NCBI GenBank assembly: GCA_000708835.1
Contig: DF237359.1
Location: forward strand, 19,202-83,201
Source: Klebsormidium nitens
Lineage: Eukaryota > Streptophyta > Klebsormidiophyceae > Klebsormidiales > Klebsormidiaceae
Direction: 5' to 3'
Length of the DNA: 64,000 nt
Shown here: piece by piece, positions 48,573 to 60,990 of the stretch
How positions within the stretch are numbered: the first letter of the stretch is position 1
How the letters are laid out: every line of letters begins with the position of its first letter
Position numbers and translations under genes: made by a program
Notes under the pieces: generated by a model
Seen by the model: the letters and a program-made list of their open reading frames with translations, nothing else
The model's database searches: none
What the model was told of the DNA's origin: nothing

Positions 48573-50953
48573 TACTTTGTCCTACTTGCGTCACTGGGCC
48601 CGCCGTCCGGGCGGCCGCGCCCCCTCGTGACAAAGCCTGCCAAGCTAGCTAGCATGGGCCGACGCCGACAGTGACGGTCGGTGAGTCATGGCAAAGCGGA
48701 TCTTGGCAATTATTTTTCGGTCGCCGCATATTGCTTGGAAAAGGCAGCCCATATTGCGCCACGTGAGCCCTGTGGTCAGGCAGGGCTTCTGATTGGACCA
48801 GACTTCATGAGCAATATGTACCAACAAAATTGGTGACGAAACTTCATCACCACGCAATTAAACGCCGCCGCATCCAGCAGCAAATTTCGGGACGTTATCT
48901 TGAAGCTGGCCGGTGCGTACCGCATCCTTGGGCCCCGGTCTGTACCATTTCATACCCCGGCTGTTTCCGCAAACCGGGGCGACGATACCTACCTTAGAAG
49001 TTGAAACCTGTTACGGTATTTCAAACAGAGGGAATCCTACCGGCCATCAGACGAGTGTTTTCGTTACAATCTTGACATTCTCGGGAGTCGGTACAGCATC
49101 CCGATAAAAAATGTGACCCCGGTTGCGCTTTTGTGCAACCAGAGTCTAGAACCGCGAGTCGCGACCTGGATTGAATCCAGAGGTCGAGGTACATTTTCAA
49201 GTAGGTACTTCTTCAGGGTGCCAATCATTGTTGATGATTGCGATGATCCGAGATCGGCCCTGAGTACGTACCGGCAATGTGGGCCTGCTATAGCCTATAC
49301 TGTGATTGGCAGAGCCTGAGGAACGTCAAGCATGTCAAGACCGGATCATGCTACCTATCGGTGTTGTGAGGTAGGTACCTCCTAGATACCGGTACCCCGG
49401 GTACCGAGTACCTGCAAAAGGTACGGTACTACAAGTACTAACGTTGGGTTGGTACCTGGGTATCAATTTTAAAAGGTACCCAACGCTTGAACGGTGGGGC
49501 GCGTCGTTTTTGGCCCCCAGCATGGTAGGTAGGTACTTGTTGAGTGAGTACTCGTCACGCTGGCAAGTACTCATGTGACGCCGTCGAGATAGTGCCACCT
49601 CACGCTGAGCTCATGAAGCCCCAAAAGAGCATCTTTTTATGCAATTCTCTCAACCTTGTCACCTCCAGCGGGCACCAACAAGTTGCACACTGTGAGTGAC
49701 CCAGGTCCCTAGGCTGGTACCTCGTGCCAGCCTCTGCTTGCTCTCGAGTCTCAACCTTCGACCCATGGAACTGCATGGCCGGATATTACTTCAAAAGTCC
49801 ACTCCGGGCAGTAGACCTACAAAGATCACTGATTCCTTGCGTTCAATCCTGGAGCATGGACATTCTAGCCGGATTGGTTCCCGCTTCCCAGGCCCCGGCT
49901 TGAGCGGCGTTTGGTGGGTTCCCCGGATTACGAGGGAACGTTTTTCCTTCTAGGCCTCTCGATAGGATCGCTCGAGTCTCGACAAACAGTACGTAGCTGA
50001 TCATCTACGATCGGCGCAGGGGGGGGCGCTGTCTGCAAGGCCCGGCAGCGCCCCCCAGACTAGAGGAAGCCTTTTGGCAGGCGTCAAATTGCTGTTATAT
50101 TACACCACTTCTTATGCCCTTGCTGGTACATGTGTCTCCAACTTAACCTTCAGCTGCGGGGTGCACGTGCACGTCATGTGCAGCTTACGGTAGTAGGTGC
50201 CCGTCTAGTTTGTGGTGCATATAAGTCAAGGCTGCACAGAGTTACCGCGGCTTATGTGAGTTAGTCGGAGTTAGTTCCTAACCTCCTAACAGCTCGTCTT
50301 CAGTTACTGCTAGGCACACAGATCTGCATATACCTCTGCATACGGATCATAACCAGGTACTTTTATTACTCAATCTTGATCGCCGTCTAGGTTTGACCAG
50401 TGCAGAAAGTATCTCAGCTGAACATCGTTAGCTCGTTAGCTGGCTAGCTGGACTCCCAAGCTGGTGAACGTTTTACAGCGTGACACGTGCCACATGTGCT
50501 TTCGAGAAGGCCCAATCATTTGAGATTGATCGGTCCGCCGCAGCTGCTCACAAAGCAGTGCCAGTCGGGCAAAGGTTCTATGAGATCGTGACTGTCTTGA
50601 GACGAATCCTGTATGCGGCCCAGATTGAGCTCAGCTTGGCCGGATATAAATGTCGTGGCAGCATTCTGCTAGTTCATTGCTTCTCATCATTCCCTGCGGT
50701 TCGAGGCTAGAACCGTCATTCCCAGCTCCTTCTCAAGAGTCAAGCCCATTCACTGCTCGATTTGACCAGCTCCCTGGATCGACTTGATCCACTTTAAAGC
50801 TCATCGGTCCGATTCACAATCCAGCCAAAGAGGCGCCTTTCTCAGCGAGGGTACCCGGAGAAAAGGCGGTCCTGCTGATCTGACCAGCGGTGCTTGCTGA
50901 CGTCATCCTTGGCGCACCACCACTCAAAGCTGCAGCGTGATTACGTCAGCAAG
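48573..50953. other. Gene-poor stretch upstream of amidase copy B
   Basis: No supported gene. 49365-49570 is unusually rich in GGTACC/GTAC words. 50020-50065 has a GC-rich inverted pair (GGGGGGCGCTGTC, GCAGCGCCCCCC). Close to the copy B start codon, TGACGTCATCC (50898), GCGCACCACC (50911) and TTACGTCAGC (50941) suggest bZIP-type sites in its promoter. Confidence 0.4.
49365..49570. repeat. GTAC/GGTACC-rich segment
   Basis: More than a dozen GTAC words occur in about 200 bases, several as GGTACC or AGTACT palindromes. It has no clear unit length, so it looks like low-complexity DNA rather than an array. Confidence 0.6.
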
Positions 50954-53900
50954 ATGGCGGTGCTCCGAGGTGAGTGCTTTGCATCTGGCGGCAATGCAAA
51001 AAGATGGCTTTTCAAGGACCGAGAATTGAGAACCAGTTACGTCTCAGCTGGCTTTGCGCAAACACAGGGATCCCTGAGGTTTGTTTGAGGGCCGTTTAAA
51101 TCCCTTTTCACTTTCAGCTGCTTTTCAGATCAACAGCTTTGCTCTTCCTGCAAGGGTGCGCTCCACGGCTGTTCTTTCAGCTTGTTTGTCGCCGGGAGGA
51201 TCGTTGAGGTGGTGCAACTTTGTCAATCCACTCAAGTCTCAGCTCGTTGTTATATCTGCAAACTTTGAGCTCAGCTGTTGTGCTTGTGATCAGCTAGATT
51301 CGAGGAGAACCTCAGCATTGCAGGAGTCTGGTGGTATCCTGATCCATGTTCTGAGCTGCTTCTTCAGGTTGATTTGGGAAGCCGAATTGTGACATTCTGT
51401 TCCGAGTCTCACCAGCACATTCACCATTTTCTTCTCACTAACCATCAACGATCCGACAGCTCTACTTCAGAAAGATTCCGATATCACTTCTTATTTATGC
51501 AACTGTTGGATCTGACGTCTCTGACTACTTGCTCACTTCAAGTTGCTTTGTGAGCTGGGCTTTTAGCTTACTTTCTGTGAGGAAGTTCAGTGCCTGAGTG
51601 CGCATTTGTCCATGAAACGCTGCAGACAAGTCTGACCCTTCAGCGTTACACACACCAGATCCTCAAACCTTCAATGTCGCTCTTTGATCCACTCACGGTT
51701 CCCACCTTTGAGTCCCCAGATCAATGACACCAATAACTTTGATACTGCTTGTCCAATACCTGCTAAGGTCACGTTGTACTGATGGCAATCCTCTCTGATC
51801 TATGTCTTTAGCTGTGGTCTTCCTTCTCTAGCCCAGGATTGCCTGTGCTAGCAAATGGCATGTACCAAAACACACTTGTTGAGATGGCACCGGCAGTGTG
51901 CTTGCACCTTGATCCAGATCCTGAAAAGCAAACCCTTTGAGCAATGCCTTGATGCCTGTTGTTGCCTTACCTGTTCTCTTCCAATAGCGTGTGTTGCCTG
52001 CTTTCTTTGGACCTTCCTCAGACATGAGGAGTTTGTATTCTCCTCTCTCCGCATCTGATCTCACAGGAATCTCAGCACTTACAGACGCCTGCGGCTGTGA
52101 TACCTTTTCTTTAACCCTCCGCTTATTTCTTTGCTGCTTGCGCTGAGGTCATCATCTGAGCAACAAAAGTTCCACCGATGTCAAGCCCTTTCTGCCATAG
52201 CTTATGCCCAAACCATCGCTTATCTTCCTGCAGCCTTTCCCCTGCTCCTGCTGCTGGCGCTGACGTCATCGGTGTCAGCGGGACGTGTTCTGCTCCAGTC
52301 CTGCCCTTCCACGGGAAGCACGTGCTACACCGCTGGGGGTACTACCGGTTACTGCTGCCCATCAGGTGGGTTAATACTAACCTCGCAACCTCAGAAACCT
52401 TATGCTGGATGAGTTTGGATCGAGTTTCCACATCATCTTACTGCCAGCGACGCAGCTACATAGATTTATGAAATTAGAAGGGTCCTCGACGATCCTTTAC
52501 CTCTGCCCATCTTGTGGGTTGAGCGTTGAATACCTGCAACTAGTTTAAGGCTATTGATAAGAAACCTAGAGATTGCAATGCTGTGAATCCGAACAGACGG
52601 CTCTAACGTTACCCATGCTGCCCTGCCAGTAACCATTCTTCTTGCACTTCATAATCAACCGTTTCTCTTGAGGACCAACTTTCCATAACGTGATCTCACC
52701 CGCGACAGATTTTTCGCTCATCCCTGCCCCTCTTAAGTTCTCTTACATTCCCCCAGTGAATAGCTTACCACATTCTAGCTCACACCCTTTTCGTACCCCC
52801 CTCAGGCTTCAACTGCTTCTCCAGCGCTACCTTCACGTGCTACCCCGCGTCTGCGAGCTACCCCTCCGACCCGTCAACCGCGGTCAGCAACGGGTTTGTT
52901 GCCGGGTCACCCCCCGCCCCCGCCCCGAGCACCGGCGCAAGCCCCCCCGAGGGATCCCCCCCTGAGGGGAGCCCTGTCGCCCCCGGACCGGCCCCCGACG
53001 GTTCCAGTGAGTTTTCTAAACCCAGCTAAAAGTAGAACGGACTCAGCTTCGACCTTTTTGAGATCCGCCTGAGACGTCCTTCTCTCCGTCCGTTCTTCTT
53101 GAAGCTCGAAGGTCCTTGACGCTGTTGGAATTTGAACTGCCGTACTCACTACTGTTGAGTAATTGGGACAGAACAAATCTACTCTTCTCATTCAGTATAC
53201 AGCGAGTCTATTGCAACTCTCTGAAGATTTGAGACAGCTCGTCGCTGACAGTAAGAATTCTTGTTCCGCCCCTCATGCCGGATCTCCACACGAGGCCTCC
53301 CCTAAGGAAAATTTCGACACCACCAGAACCGCGCCCACAAACCTTTGCAGCCGAATGGTCTTAGTATTCTCTGCTTAGCTATTGCCCCAAGTTCTCTTCA
53401 TTCCAAAGGCTGTTAGACCTTTTTCTTTCGCTTGACACCATCCTTGTGCGCCCTTTTTACTCGGACCTGTTCTTCATCGCCTGCGGTCTTCCTATATCGC
53501 ACCTTTGCATTCGAGTATAAATTTCGAGTTTTACGAGTCCTATTCTACCATTTCTGAGTTCCTCAATCCCGTCGTTCCGTTTCGCAGGCGCCATCGGTAT
53601 TCCTCTGTCCGGCGGATCGTGCACCTCCTCCGGCTACCCGTCGACCTGCACCACCGCCGACGGTTCCGCCCAGTACTGCTGCCCCACCGGAACCGGATGC
53701 TTTTCCTCTTCCACCTTCACGTGCTTTGCCTCGAGCGGAACCGGAACGTACCCCACGACCCCGACCAACTTCGACTGCTCGCAAGTCGTCGAGCTGACGA
53801 TTGACGCCGCGCAAGCGCTGTTCAAGAGCGGCCAGCTGACGTCACGCTCGCTCGTGTCTTGCTACCTGCAGCGGATCGCGGATTACGACAACATCGGAAC

Positions 53901-54934
53901 GTTCAAGGGACTCGTAAGTGGTTTATTCGCCCTATCCAATCCCCGGATTCTTCGCCCCGGTTCCGTTCTTCACATGTTCTGCTTGGATGGAACGCACTCT
54001 TCCTCTATGGGCAGTTTATAGTCTCTGTGGGTATCCATCATCGTAAACGTTTCCCGAGAGTTCGCTTATATGCGCCCTCTCGACGTCTGGCCTTCGTCGT
54101 GTCTTAAAATGGCTTCCATCATAGGCGCCTGCACCGTTACATATACCGAAGTACTCCCGATAGAGAACAGAGCCTCTCTCAAAGATTTGTGATGACAAAC
54201 CGTGAGTTCGGAGAAGAAAAATGGGGATTCAGGAAGAATATTAAGGTCGCGTTTTCTGCTTTTGGGCCCCTTTCTTCGAGTAGAAGAGTTCCTGCACATT
54301 TTGATCTTATAGCTCAGCCCGGATGGCTTGAGCTGACGCCTGAATAGGATAAGTGAGCGGTTCCGAAGTATCTTCCTCTGTTCGCTTTAGATGTATATTC
54401 CCTCATGTTTTCTGCGCAGACCGCTTATGCCACCAACTCCGTTCTGGAGCTTAATCCGACGGCCCTGGCTGATGCTGACGCGAAGGACATCGAGCGCGCG
54501 GCGTGCGCGCCCAACTGCAACCTCAACAAGCTGCACGGAATTCCGGTCATCCTCAAGGACAACGTCTGCGCGGACGGAATGGAGTGCACCGCTGGTGAGC
54601 AAGCTATTTCAGCCAAGCATACGTTTGTGTCACAATACCTTTCTTCCAACAGTTGCGAGATCGTCGGTGAATCGATTGTCTCGTTCTGGCCCTTCACTAG
54701 CTTCCGCTCTCATTCCGCTCGGCTTTTGCAACTTGGCAGCGCCGGATGCCGCGCGCAAAGACCTCTGTCGCCCGGAACGTTCAAAGTGATTGGCCACTTC
54801 TTAAATCTTCACAAAGCCTTTGTTCTCTGTGGTCCGTTTGCGTTTGAGCCGTTGATTCTGGTGGCTCTCGCCATGTGGAATTCCACCTGACGGCCGGAAC
54901 GAACTTTAAGTGTATTTCTCCCTCGCGGAAAGCC

Positions 54935-55050
54935 TGCTTTTAGATTCCGGTTCTGTTCATTCCCTCAAGGTCCCGGCCGGGACTCTCGTGGGCTCCTACC
55001 ACGCTGCCGAAATAGACAGCAAGTATGTATTCTAAGAAGGGCACTGTTTT
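54935..55050 (+). repeat. Decayed copy of the exon 6 acceptor and 5' part, amidase copy B
   Basis: TTCCGGTTCTGTTCATTCCC followed by GGTCCCGG and GTGGGCTCCTACCACGC (about 54940-55002) parallels the functional TCCGGTTCCTTTCTTTCCGC, GGTCCTGG and GTGGGCTCCCACCACGC (55058-55113). The offset is about 110 bases. The copy lies upstream of exon 6 and its frame is broken. Confidence 0.8.
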
Positions 55051-57484
55051 TCAAAAGTCCGGTTCCTTTCTTTCCGCTCAGGGTCCTGGAATCTGGTGGG
55101 CTCCCACCACGCGGAAGCCTACCTCGCGACCGGAATCAAGAACGCGGGCGGAATCATTCTCGCCAAGGCGGGCCTCTCGGAGTGGGCTAACTACCGCGGC
55201 AGCTCTGTCTCCGGCTGGTCCGGCCGGGGCGGGCAGGTCTACGTAAGCGTGACGCCACGCTGATGTCCACGATTCTGTCAACATTGAGGTGCATGATAGG
55301 CTGAAGGCAAAATCTCATCCCTGTATGGGTGGCATGAAACGCGTCGGTCCCCAGCATCTTGCCGTGTTGGCGACTACATTAGCGACCCATCTTGCTGACG
55401 TCACCAGTCTCGTCATTCTGTGTGTCACTATCTTTCAGCAACTCGCCAGCCCCAACTTGCTAAGCCGCAGTGTCTCATTTTTTAACACGTCCTGGTCCAT
55501 TGGGCGCTTTGGTATCCGTTTTGTGGCAACCCGTCTTTCAATCGTCCAGCAAACCAGTCAATGAGATTTTCCGTCTTGCTCTCACTCTCACATTTGCATA
55601 TCGTAAAAACTAGCGTTGGTATCTTCCGTACAGGATCCGTACGTCCGCTACTCCATCGGAAACCAGATCACGATCAACAACCCGTACCCCGACATTCCCT
55701 CTGCGCTTCCCGTCAACACCACTTACTTCAACTACTCCAACCCGGGAATCGTCTCCGGGAGCTCTTCCGGTTCCGCTGTCGTTGCCGCAACTAGCTTGGT
55801 GAGAGAACCTCGGTCACTATTATTTTCCTTCCAATCGCTAGTTAGGTTCCTCGCAGCAGGCAGCAGACCCGATAAGCTTCCTCTGACAGCTTGCGGGGTT
55901 GTCATCCTCGAATGATTTGAACCCGGGTACTAGTGCCGAACTTATCTTTGCTTTCTTGAGTCGTACCTAGCAGTAATGCTTGAGCAGAACCGCTTCTGAG
56001 GCAGAGAGGAGCAGTGGTCGGGCGTCTTACAAAACCCTGCTTCCGGCAATTCTTGTCAGTCATCCTCTGTAAGAACTACCTGACGAGAGGCCAATCCCAA
56101 ATACCCGGGAACGGAGGATAGAGACCGAAACGCAAATAAAATGTTAACGGATAACAATAAGATTTACGAACGTTGATCTGACCATGAGGGTTTCCCGTAT
56201 GCTGTGCAGGCGATGGTAACCATCGGCTCCGAGACGAGCGGATCGATCCTGAGCCCCAGCGGAGCGAACGGAATCGTCGGGATCAAGCCCACCGTGGGTC
56301 TCGTCAGCCGTGCCGGCGTCGTTCCGCTGTAGGAGTCCCAGGACACCGCCGGGTGAGCGGCAACGCGATAGAACCTACATTCTTTCGCGATTCGTAGATC
56401 CTAGCACAAGTAGATCACGTTTTACCAGCTCTGCTGATATTTAAAATTCGTAAAAGGCGAGACGCCCACGCTTCAAGACGGCGCAGCCAGAAGATAGACT
56501 AACCTTTGCTAGTTCCTGGTGCTCAAAGGAGAGCTTGAGCAAAGACTCTGTACTGCAGGACAGTATTAGTTCGCCCCTAGTACGGGCGGATTCGATGCCT
56601 ATGCCCTTATCTCAGTTTGTTTTTGAGATAGGTTTCGAATGACCTATGTTAATTGTCCCAACCCGCATTTTGGACCCAGAAGAACTCGTGTGTCTGAATA
56701 GCATCAAGTCTCGAATGTCAGACCCCCAAGTCACTGGTTGATCTCGCAGGCCCGTAAAGTTGACGGACGCTATGTGCCTTTTGGGTTTTGTTCGTTTCAA
56801 TACTCTTTCTCCATGAAGCAATATAAAACCTCAATCTTCAGAGAAGCGACGGATCTCAGCCGTCCGATGCTCAGATAAACGGTCCGCTGTGCAGGCCCAT
56901 GTGCCGGACGCTGACGGACGCCGTGTACCTTTTGGACACCATCACGGGCGTCGATCCGAACGATGCGTACACCAACGGACAAATCGTGCCCGCGGGCGGC
57001 TTCACACAGTTCCTCAAGACGACGGGCCTGCAAGGTGTGAACGCGCTCGTGGACTCGTTGACAGTGCCTTCTTTCCCGTGCCCCTGGCTCAGATGCTCCC
57101 GCAGGGAGCGAGTGGGAGTAGCAGGATGTGAATGCGCTCTCTCGATCGAAAGACATTTGTATGAATCGTGTACGTCACAAATCAAAATGACGAACGCTGT
57201 CGGCTTTCATTCGCAGGCAAGAAGATTGCGTTCAACCCCCTCAACCCCAATACCACAGACCCGGTTCTCCTTGCGGGCTACAACGCCGTCCCTGACATCC
57301 TCAGGTACGTTTGATTTTCAGCGCTCTAGCTCCCGCCCTCCATTTCCATCTCTAGAATCCCAGTCTTTTCCCTGTAGTTTTTAGCGTAAGTGCGTCGTCT
57401 GCTTTGGCAAGGTTCAGGGGTAAAATGTGGTCACATTTCGATCTGTTTCATTCTCGTTTACGTTTGTAGACCCAGGTGCATAGG

Positions 57485-57992
57485 GCTCAAGGCGCCACCG
57501 TGGACGTGCGTCTGGTTCCGTTTCGATTTCCGTTTCCGTTTCCCTTTATTTTTCCGTTCCCTTTCTTCCGGTCTTCTCGAGCCCGGACAGGGCAATCTCT
57601 AACTCAGGCCTTACCCCTGGTTGATTAAGGTCAGGGCGCCACCGTAGACTTGTTTCCTTATTCCCTTTCCGTTCTCTTTTCCAATTCCGTTCTCTTTCCA
57701 ATTTTGAGAACAGTATTGGTTATTCTGCTCACACAAAACTCATCTCCGGGTGCACATGCAGATCTCAGGGCGCCACCGTGGACGTGCTTTCGGTTCCGGT
57801 TCCGGTTTCGTTTCCGTTTTCCGGGATGTTTCATTGGGCTCATTCAAAAATCTGCTTCTGGTGCACATGTAGGGTGCAGGGCGCCACCGTGGACGCGCTT
57901 CCGTTTCCTTTTCCATTCCGTTTCCGTTTCCGTTTCCGCCTTTTAAAAGTTCCGGCCTCGCTGACATATTCACTTTCTATCTTGGTGCGCAG
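57485..57992 (+). repeat. Four extra copies of the exon 11 acceptor and start, amidase copy B
   Basis: The exon 11 start GCGCCACCGTGGACGTGCTT at 58001 recurs at 57492, 57636, 57770 and 57881, spaced 111-144 bases. Most copies keep an AG just before the word and a following TTTCCG-rich stretch; in the 57881 copy this is a TTTCCG hexamer run (57901-57943). Intervening DNA also repeats (GGTGCACATG before the 57770 and 57881 copies; GGTGCATAGGGCTCAAGG and GGTGCGCAGGGCTCAGGG at the first and the functional one). Confidence 0.92.
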
Positions 57993-59175
57993 GGCTCAGG
58001 GCGCCACCGTGGACGTGCTTTCGTTTCCGTTCAGCATCCCCGGAACCACCGGACTGAGCACCAGCTCGATCCTTCCGACGGACTTCAAAGTGGACATCAA
58101 CAAGTTCCTCTCCGGTAAGTCAAAACACTTTGTTGTTTTACCTCAGATTCCTCAAGCTTCAATATTGGGAGGGTTAAGGTTTAGGTTCTTCGCTTGGAAA
58201 CTTGAGACATGAGAATATGGGAGCTTCATAGTTGCGAAGGTGCATGTTTGAGATTAACTAAAGCGCTAGCAAGCGGCTATCAGGTTTTCAATCAGGTCTT
58301 CAGTCAATCCAAGGTTCGCGTTCTCAGCGCCTTTAACTTGTGCTGCGGATACGCTTCAAACGATCGGTTTCCTCGATTCTTCAAAGTGTTCTGTCGGAGC
58401 GTAACATTCTGTGCTCAGATTAATAACGGATACCGATATGGGTCCTGTCAAAAGAGAATATTGAAACAAGAGCGCTCCTCAATGTGACAACATGATCCGC
58501 TGATTGATAGTGCACTTTCTCTCGGATTATGGGGTCTTTCGTCACTGGTTCATACTTCCTGAGTACAGATTGCCAACGTTCTGATCTCCCTGTCAAGCAG
58601 AGCGGATGTGAAGGTCGGACAGCGTAACGGTTTGACTACTCTTTTCACGTGTAACGATTTGATTACTCTTTTCACGTCTTGCCCAAAACAGAGCCGTTTC
58701 TTCTCCTCTCTAACAAGTTCAGAGTCTAGTTCACGACTCCGTTCCATATTCGAAGTCTCACAATCCTCCGTACTAAACCTGATCTTGTTTTCGCTTTCAG
58801 AGCTGACGTGGAGGCCTGGCTACACCGTCCAGACTTCTCTCGCGGATATGATTCAGTTCAACAAGGTACGTACATTTCAATACTCGAGGGTGAAATGCCT
58901 GCTAGCTTTTAAGGACTGAGCTTCTAAGGGTTTTTAGGGTTTTATGGTTTTAACACAGAAAGGACCTTGCCTAATGTCCTTTTACCTTCAGCATAGAGAA
59001 GGCGCTCGGTGTTCATGTCGAAATGCTCATTTCATGATCCGAATATATAAAGAGAAGGAGACCGTTACGGCTGTTTGGTATAACTCAAAAAGTGAACGGG
59101 CGCTTCTTAACATCTTGAATGACTCGGACGGCTTGAGTAACTTCTTGACAGGTGCGACCTTTCCTATCTAGTTGA

Positions 59176-59373
59176 TGGGACAGCCGTTTGAAACTTCAAT
59201 CTCCCTTCAAGTGCAGCCTCTAATCCTTTGAATCAAATCGGTCCGATCTCCGGTTTCAACACGCGGCTGATTCGGACAGCCGTTTGAATTTGCAATCTCC
59301 GTCCAAGTGCAGCCTGAGTCTATGCCTTTGAATCAAGTCGGTCTGATTTCCGGTTTCAACACGCGGCTGATGC
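59176..59373 (+). repeat. Direct tandem duplication, about 99 bases x 2, in intron 12 of copy B
   Basis: GGACAGCCGTTTGAA to CACGCGGCTGATTC (59177-59275) is repeated immediately as GGACAGCCGTTTGAA to CACGCGGCTGATGC with about ten differences. It ends shortly before the exon 13 acceptor and contains no exon sequence that I can see. Confidence 0.88.
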
Positions 59374-59615
59374 ATGTGAATCCTCTTTTATCCGCAGGAC
59401 AACTATCTGCTCGAGTTCCAGGGCGGTACGTGCTGCCGCGGCCAGCCCGCCTACGGCAACTTCTTCCAGCAGACCTGGGAACAGGCGCAGAACACCACCG
59501 GGTTTGACTCGGCCCCCTACCTTAGCTCCAAGCAGGTAACCCACTTTCGCCTTTGACACACTTCAAAGATGTGGGCTGTTTTACGGGATTGTGTTAGGAT
59601 TCCGTTGAAGAAGGA

Positions 59616-59695
59616 TTCTCCCAGCAGACCGGGGAACAGGCGCAGAACACCACCGGGTTTGAGTCGGCCCCCTACCTTAGCTCCAAGCAGGTAGA
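59616..59695 (+). repeat. Near-identical copy of the exon 13 3' end plus donor, amidase copy B
   Basis: 59622-59692 repeats the last 70 or so bases of exon 13 and its donor, offset by 155 bases, with only about two or three changes (CCTGGG to CCGGGG, GACTCG to GAGTCG). TCTCCCAG directly before it could act as an acceptor, so the copy resembles a ready-made mini-exon of 67 bases, which would shift the frame. Confidence 0.9.
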
Positions 59696-60258
59696 ATTCT
59701 CATCCTCGCAACTTCTGAACACTTCATCGTCCTCCAGAGTACTCTTGTCGACAGTAGACCGCTCCGTCGTTCGCTCTGTTCCAAGAGCAAGACCCGCAAG
59801 AGGGCGCAGAAACCAACAATTTTCCACTCGACCACGTGTGCATACTTTCCGCGCCTTTGCAGCCGCAGACCTTGTCTCATGGAAGTCATGTACGAGGACA
59901 TTAGGGGTTTTGTAGTTTGATGATGGCAAGGGAAAGCAGAACTCGTGCATCCCGGATACTAGGCCTTGAGAGAAGAGCTTTGAACAGGACCGGATACTGT
60001 TTCATCCCCATCATCACGACCGAGCTGCGCTTCAAAGGCAATGTGTCTAATTTTCCTTGGAGCGTACGTCAAAGCATTGACCTGAAAGCACGAATATTGA
60101 CTTACCCACATTCTTTTCTGGCTTCGTATGATGTCGTCCTGGTTCATCAGATTCACTTATCATTAGTCTCCTCCGCTTATGCCAGAACGCATCAGCGATC
60201 GCGGCTGCCATCACTACGTTCTTCAACAGCAACGGCTACGACGCTATTACCTCCACCG

Positions 60259-60590
60259 GGGGGTTCACCGGTACCTTTGCCACCGCCCAGTAAGTCACCC
60301 CCCCAGTTTGGAACAATTTGGATGTCCCTAGTTTCTTTCCGACCCCCTCGATTATGTGATTCTTTGCGCTTTACAACCCTTTCATTTTTCCGGACCCTTT
60401 TCTTTTACCTTGGAAATTCTGTCCGGGGGGTTCATCGGTACCTTTGCCACCGCCCAGTAAGTCACCCCCCCACTTTGGAACGATTTGGACATCCCTACTT
60501 TATTTCCGACCCACTTAATTTTGTGATTCTGTGTGCTTTACAACCATTTCAGATCTTCGGACCCTTTTCTTTTACTTGCTGTCCAGCTGT
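60259..60590 (+). repeat. Tandem duplication of the exon 14 3' end, donor and intron, amidase copy B
   Basis: GGGGGGTTCACCGGTACC through TTTTCTTTTACC and GTCC (60259-60424) recurs as GGGGGGTTCATCGGTACC and onward (60425-60590), a period of about 166 bases. Both carry the same donor context GCCCAGTAAGTCACCCC. Confidence 0.9.
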
Positions 60591-60908
60591 CTGTGTCAGC
60601 CAAATACCCGTTTCAGCTCAGTCCGCCACTTTCAATGGGACTGAGTGGACCGTGTGAACCGCACTCTCGGTAGCTTCTTTCGTGGCTAAAAACTTCGAGC
60701 AATGTTTGGCAAATGCCACTGCCGCCCACCAAAATGACTCGTTGGCTTCAGCAGCCATGCCACCATCAGATTTTCGTCTCACACTAGTTCTAATCAAACC
60801 GTCGATACGGTGCTTGCACTTTCGTCTCAAGCTGATCCTTCAAAAGTTCTCCCAGGATTGTTTCAAAAGCTGACGTGATCTGGCCAGAACTGTCCGAACC
60901 GTACTTCG

Positions 60909-60990
60909 ACCATGCAACCTCAATAAGTAAACTCTGCTCCCTTGCGACCATGCAATCTCAATAAGTAAACTCTGCTCCTTTGTGATTTCG
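60909..60990 (+). repeat. Direct repeat, about 43 bases x 2, in intron 14 of copy B
   Basis: GACCATGCAACCTCAATAAG with TAAACTCTGCTCC is repeated directly with a few changes. It is purely intronic. Confidence 0.88.
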
